Positions 22,001 to 22,708 of a stretch of DNA of 22,708 bases are shown piece after piece. The DNA is taken from positions 1-22,708 of IMG/VR virus record IMGVR_UViG_3300051212_001551; one strand, 5' to 3'. The first letter of the stretch is position 1. Every line of letters begins with the position of its first letter. The position numbers and the translations under genes were made by a program. The notes under the pieces are model-generated. The model saw nothing but the letters and a program-made list of their open reading frames with translations. It made no database searches and was not told the DNA's origin. The DNA is from a virus.

Positions 22001-22393
22001 GGTATATCAACAACTAACTACCCTGGTACACCAAGTCAATTACCAAGTCAGGCTAATGAAGTTATTGAAACATATCCGGGTCGTGTTTACTATGTAACAA
22101 CTGATCAGGATGGTAATTTTAGAGTCGGTGAATACTTTAAAGTTGATCAGGCAACTGGTAAGGCAACCTTGAATGCCAGCGCATTTGATTTATCTGGTTT
22201 GACCAGTTTAAGATTGGGTGCAATTGGTGCTCAATTAGGTGAATTAATTAATGAATTTTCATCAGATACATCATTGGGCGGAAATTCAAACTCAGCAGTA
22301 CCAACAGAGGCAGCAGTTAAGACGTATGTTGATACTCAAAATACGCAAACAAACGTTAACTCGATCGCTTACTCCATTGCGTTAGGCGGATAA
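19043..22393 (+). CDS. Large tail fibre with chitin-binding-like repeats and beta-helix, 1116 aa
   Basis: After MAEFKLGR, residues about 8-528 form ten repeats of roughly 50 aa with the pattern W/Y...Y..GD-V-YGG..Y......T.....W....G, for example FAGAWSGTTRYKVNDVVGYG and YVAVQSTTGNLPTNATYWTA. The pattern resembles small carbohydrate-binding modules of the chitin-binding (CBM5/12) type. Residues about 529-575 (GDTYFRNSAGAVARLPIGTN) are a linker. From about 576 (NVYYVTPEGSNSNNGRTMNR) to about 810 the sequence looks like a pectate-lyase-type beta-helix (IYVKSGTYSEQLPIVVPPSV). A Gly/Thr-rich beta domain and a C-terminal section with VPTEAAVKTYVDTQN follow. No enzymatic active site is evident. Likely role: a long adsorption or side fibre binding surface glycans. 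A late promoter overlaps the preceding stop codon. Confidence 0.85.
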   Translation: MAEFKLGRLRFVWKNTWAISTAYVKDDIVRYGGKAYVCVSSHTSSSTAAGGFYTDLAAARWQLMNDGIQWAQTWTTNTYYKVADVVKYGGRAYICITGHTSAATATLGLENNSANWEVLVDGIAFAGAWSGTTRYKVNDVVGYGGQLYLCTTHHTSIATFEPANWSLFASGLQFEGAYNGATLYQPGDVVTYGSNSYVAVQSTTGNLPTNATYWTAITTGIQFRGAYDNGTAYRKGDIVSFGAYTYVAKQDSTGNAPSNATYWDVLNPSVKLSGTYAGGTTYNIGEVVQYGGYQYVAKQTTTGNLPTNATYWDVLVKGYTYAGTYSSGSTYKPGELVDYGGSIFAAKVDVATSQDPSDNTKWDPFSRGFKFQGVWSSSPAAPYVPGDIVRYGGHVYVNILTPTSNQVPTNATYWTKYVDGLSFVGNYADATAYKPGEAVRYGGRVYLCILGHTSDNATNIEPPNATYWELLSSGMKWMGTWSSGTEYDLDDVVSYLQSSYISIVSDNIANDPVSSPSSWQLVAQTGDLGPVLTTTGDTYFRNSAGAVARLPIGTNGQILVASAAGIPNYENNNQTANVYYVTPEGSNSNNGRTMNRAFASIRYACTQVSGPATIYVKSGTYSEQLPIVVPPSVAIVGDGVRTTTVAAAAGTSTDGSTLNSRSTMFLMSNASMVKDLNCTGMDGFVKSVGTPTSIEAATRGGAFFALNPDSPVTTKSPYVQDVTTFSTGGIGALIDGGVHGSGYKSMVLSNFTAINDGGVGVWTRHAAKVELVSVFTYYCVFGYASSDGGQIRALNGNNSYGTYGSSSEGYDNLETPVTGALYGGLITYQSIIGGSFSPGQTITGQTSGATGTVLSSQEGVSRIYYKATALTFQAGETISNGSGVSAVIATGGVTGQKGYVLAFSGLSAEPKAGASITITGDSQPYIIQTVADYSAGASGYKPAGYALVILTTEKTTASVDTTTITLRYRFSTVRLTGHDFLNVGTGGISTTNYPGTPSQLPSQANEVIETYPGRVYYVTTDQDGNFRVGEYFKVDQATGKATLNASAFDLSGLTSLRLGAIGAQLGELINEFSSDTSLGGNSNSAVPTEAAVKTYVDTQNTQTNVNSIAYSIALGG
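19064..20630 (+). repeat. Tandem array of about ten carbohydrate-binding-like protein repeats
   Basis: Ten units of about 49-60 codons lie end to end inside the fibre gene, each holding a YGG or equivalent turn and a closing W followed by a Gly 5-7 residues later. Units 4, 5 and 6 are the most alike; NLPTNATYW recurs exactly in units 4 and 6 and as NAPSNATYW in unit 5, which suggests recent expansion or exchange. Units 1-3 and 9 retain an HTS motif that units 4-6 have lost. Confidence 0.85.
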
Positions 22394-22396
22394 ATA
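22389..22396 (+). promoter_or_regulatory. T4-like late promoter (GATAAATA)
   Basis: GATAAATAC overlaps the stop codon (22391-22393) of the large fibre gene and lies 20 nt before the ATG at 22416, with AAGGAT as ribosome-binding site. Confidence 0.62.
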
Positions 22397-22415
22397 CAAA
22401 AAAGGATAGAAATAA

Positions 22416-22708
22416 ATGGCTAAGTCACTAGTTTTTAATTACACATTTACACCGGGATCAGATTCTATCACGGTCGATGGTAACGTTTCACCAAAAAGGG
22501 TGCTACTGGTTACCAACGTAACTCGAAACATAATCATGTTTAATTTTGCTGATACCAGCAAAAAGATTCTGAGTTCAACGTATAGTACTACAAATGATAC
22601 TACAACATTCGTGCTACAGTATGATTGTGCTGCGATGAGCTCCGGCGATAATTTGCAGATCTTTATTGAACAAGATTTTATTGAAATCGAACCAAGTCCA
22701 ACATTCAC
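22416..22708 (+). CDS. Virion structural protein, 3'-truncated by window edge
   Basis: The frame is open from the ATG at 22416 to the end of the window (97 codons). It begins MAKSLVFNYTFTPGSDSITV, then SPKRVLLVTNVTRNIIMFNF, TFVLQYDCAAMSSGDNLQIF, and IEQDFIEIEPSPTF. This is a beta-rich opening that loosely recalls the small beta-sandwich proteins at 14045 and 18301. AAGGAT lies at a good distance upstream, and a late-promoter box lies at 22389. I recognise no catalytic motif. Its position after the large fibre suggests another fibre or baseplate-associated structural protein, probably considerably longer than what is visible. Confidence 0.78.
   Translation, partial: MAKSLVFNYTFTPGSDSITVDGNVSPKRVLLVTNVTRNIIMFNFADTSKKILSSTYSTTNDTTTFVLQYDCAAMSSGDNLQIFIEQDFIEIEPSPTF

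Noticed and set aside
22439-22708. Minus-strand open frame at the right edge
   Set aside because: It is antisense to the truncated + strand gene at 22416, which has a promoter box and ribosome-binding site.

Overview
The window is a contiguous block of virion-structure genes from a T4-like myovirus. The order gp20 portal, gp67-like core, gp21 protease, gp22 scaffold, gp23 major capsid is the classic T4 head cluster. AT-rich sequence, RATAAATAC motifs resembling T4 late promoters, and tail-fibre families of the sort found in T4-like phages of aquatic bacteria (cyanophages, pelagiphages) point to an aquatic T4-like phage. The sequence alone does not identify the host. No host genes, tRNAs, transposons or CRISPR arrays are visible.

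Layout. (1) 1-1725, + strand: a 5'-truncated Gln/Gly/Pro-rich protein and a 149-aa protein overlapping it by 4 nt, both unrecognised. (2) 1722-2794, - strand: a gp26-type baseplate/hub protein. Its 3' end carries a slippery heptamer, a hairpin and a start-less -1 frame of 75 codons, together resembling a programmed -1 frameshift cassette of the tail-assembly-chaperone kind. (3) 2795-2859: a short divergent promoter region with two face-to-face late-promoter motifs forming a perfect 8-bp inverted repeat. (4) 2860-5508: a probable tape-measure protein. (5) 5521-11951: the head cluster, with two small genes of unknown role between gp20 and the gp67-like gene, closed by a strong intrinsic terminator at 11979-12002. 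(6) 12021-22708: a small helical protein, then ten genes for tail-fibre or other virion proteins built from shared beta-rich modules. These include two tandem paralogues (15170-16666 and 16786-18297) and a 1116-aa fibre with about ten chitin-binding-like repeats followed by a beta-helix-like region. The last gene runs off the window.

How the genes fit together. The gp67-like, gp22 and gp21 proteins would form and then degrade the prohead core on the gp20 portal, while gp23 forms the shell and is trimmed by gp21. The gp26 protein and its possible frameshift product would act with the tape measure in hub and tail-tube initiation. The right half supplies host-recognition or accessory virion fibres. 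Late-promoter motifs precede most transcription units, and three overlap the upstream stop codon.

The most noteworthy item is the probable -1 frameshift signal at the end of gp26. Also notable are the overlapping divergent late promoters, two start codons placed exactly five nucleotides after a late-promoter motif, a related domain apparently inserted into two neighbouring fibre genes, and two structured mRNA leaders sharing short sequences.
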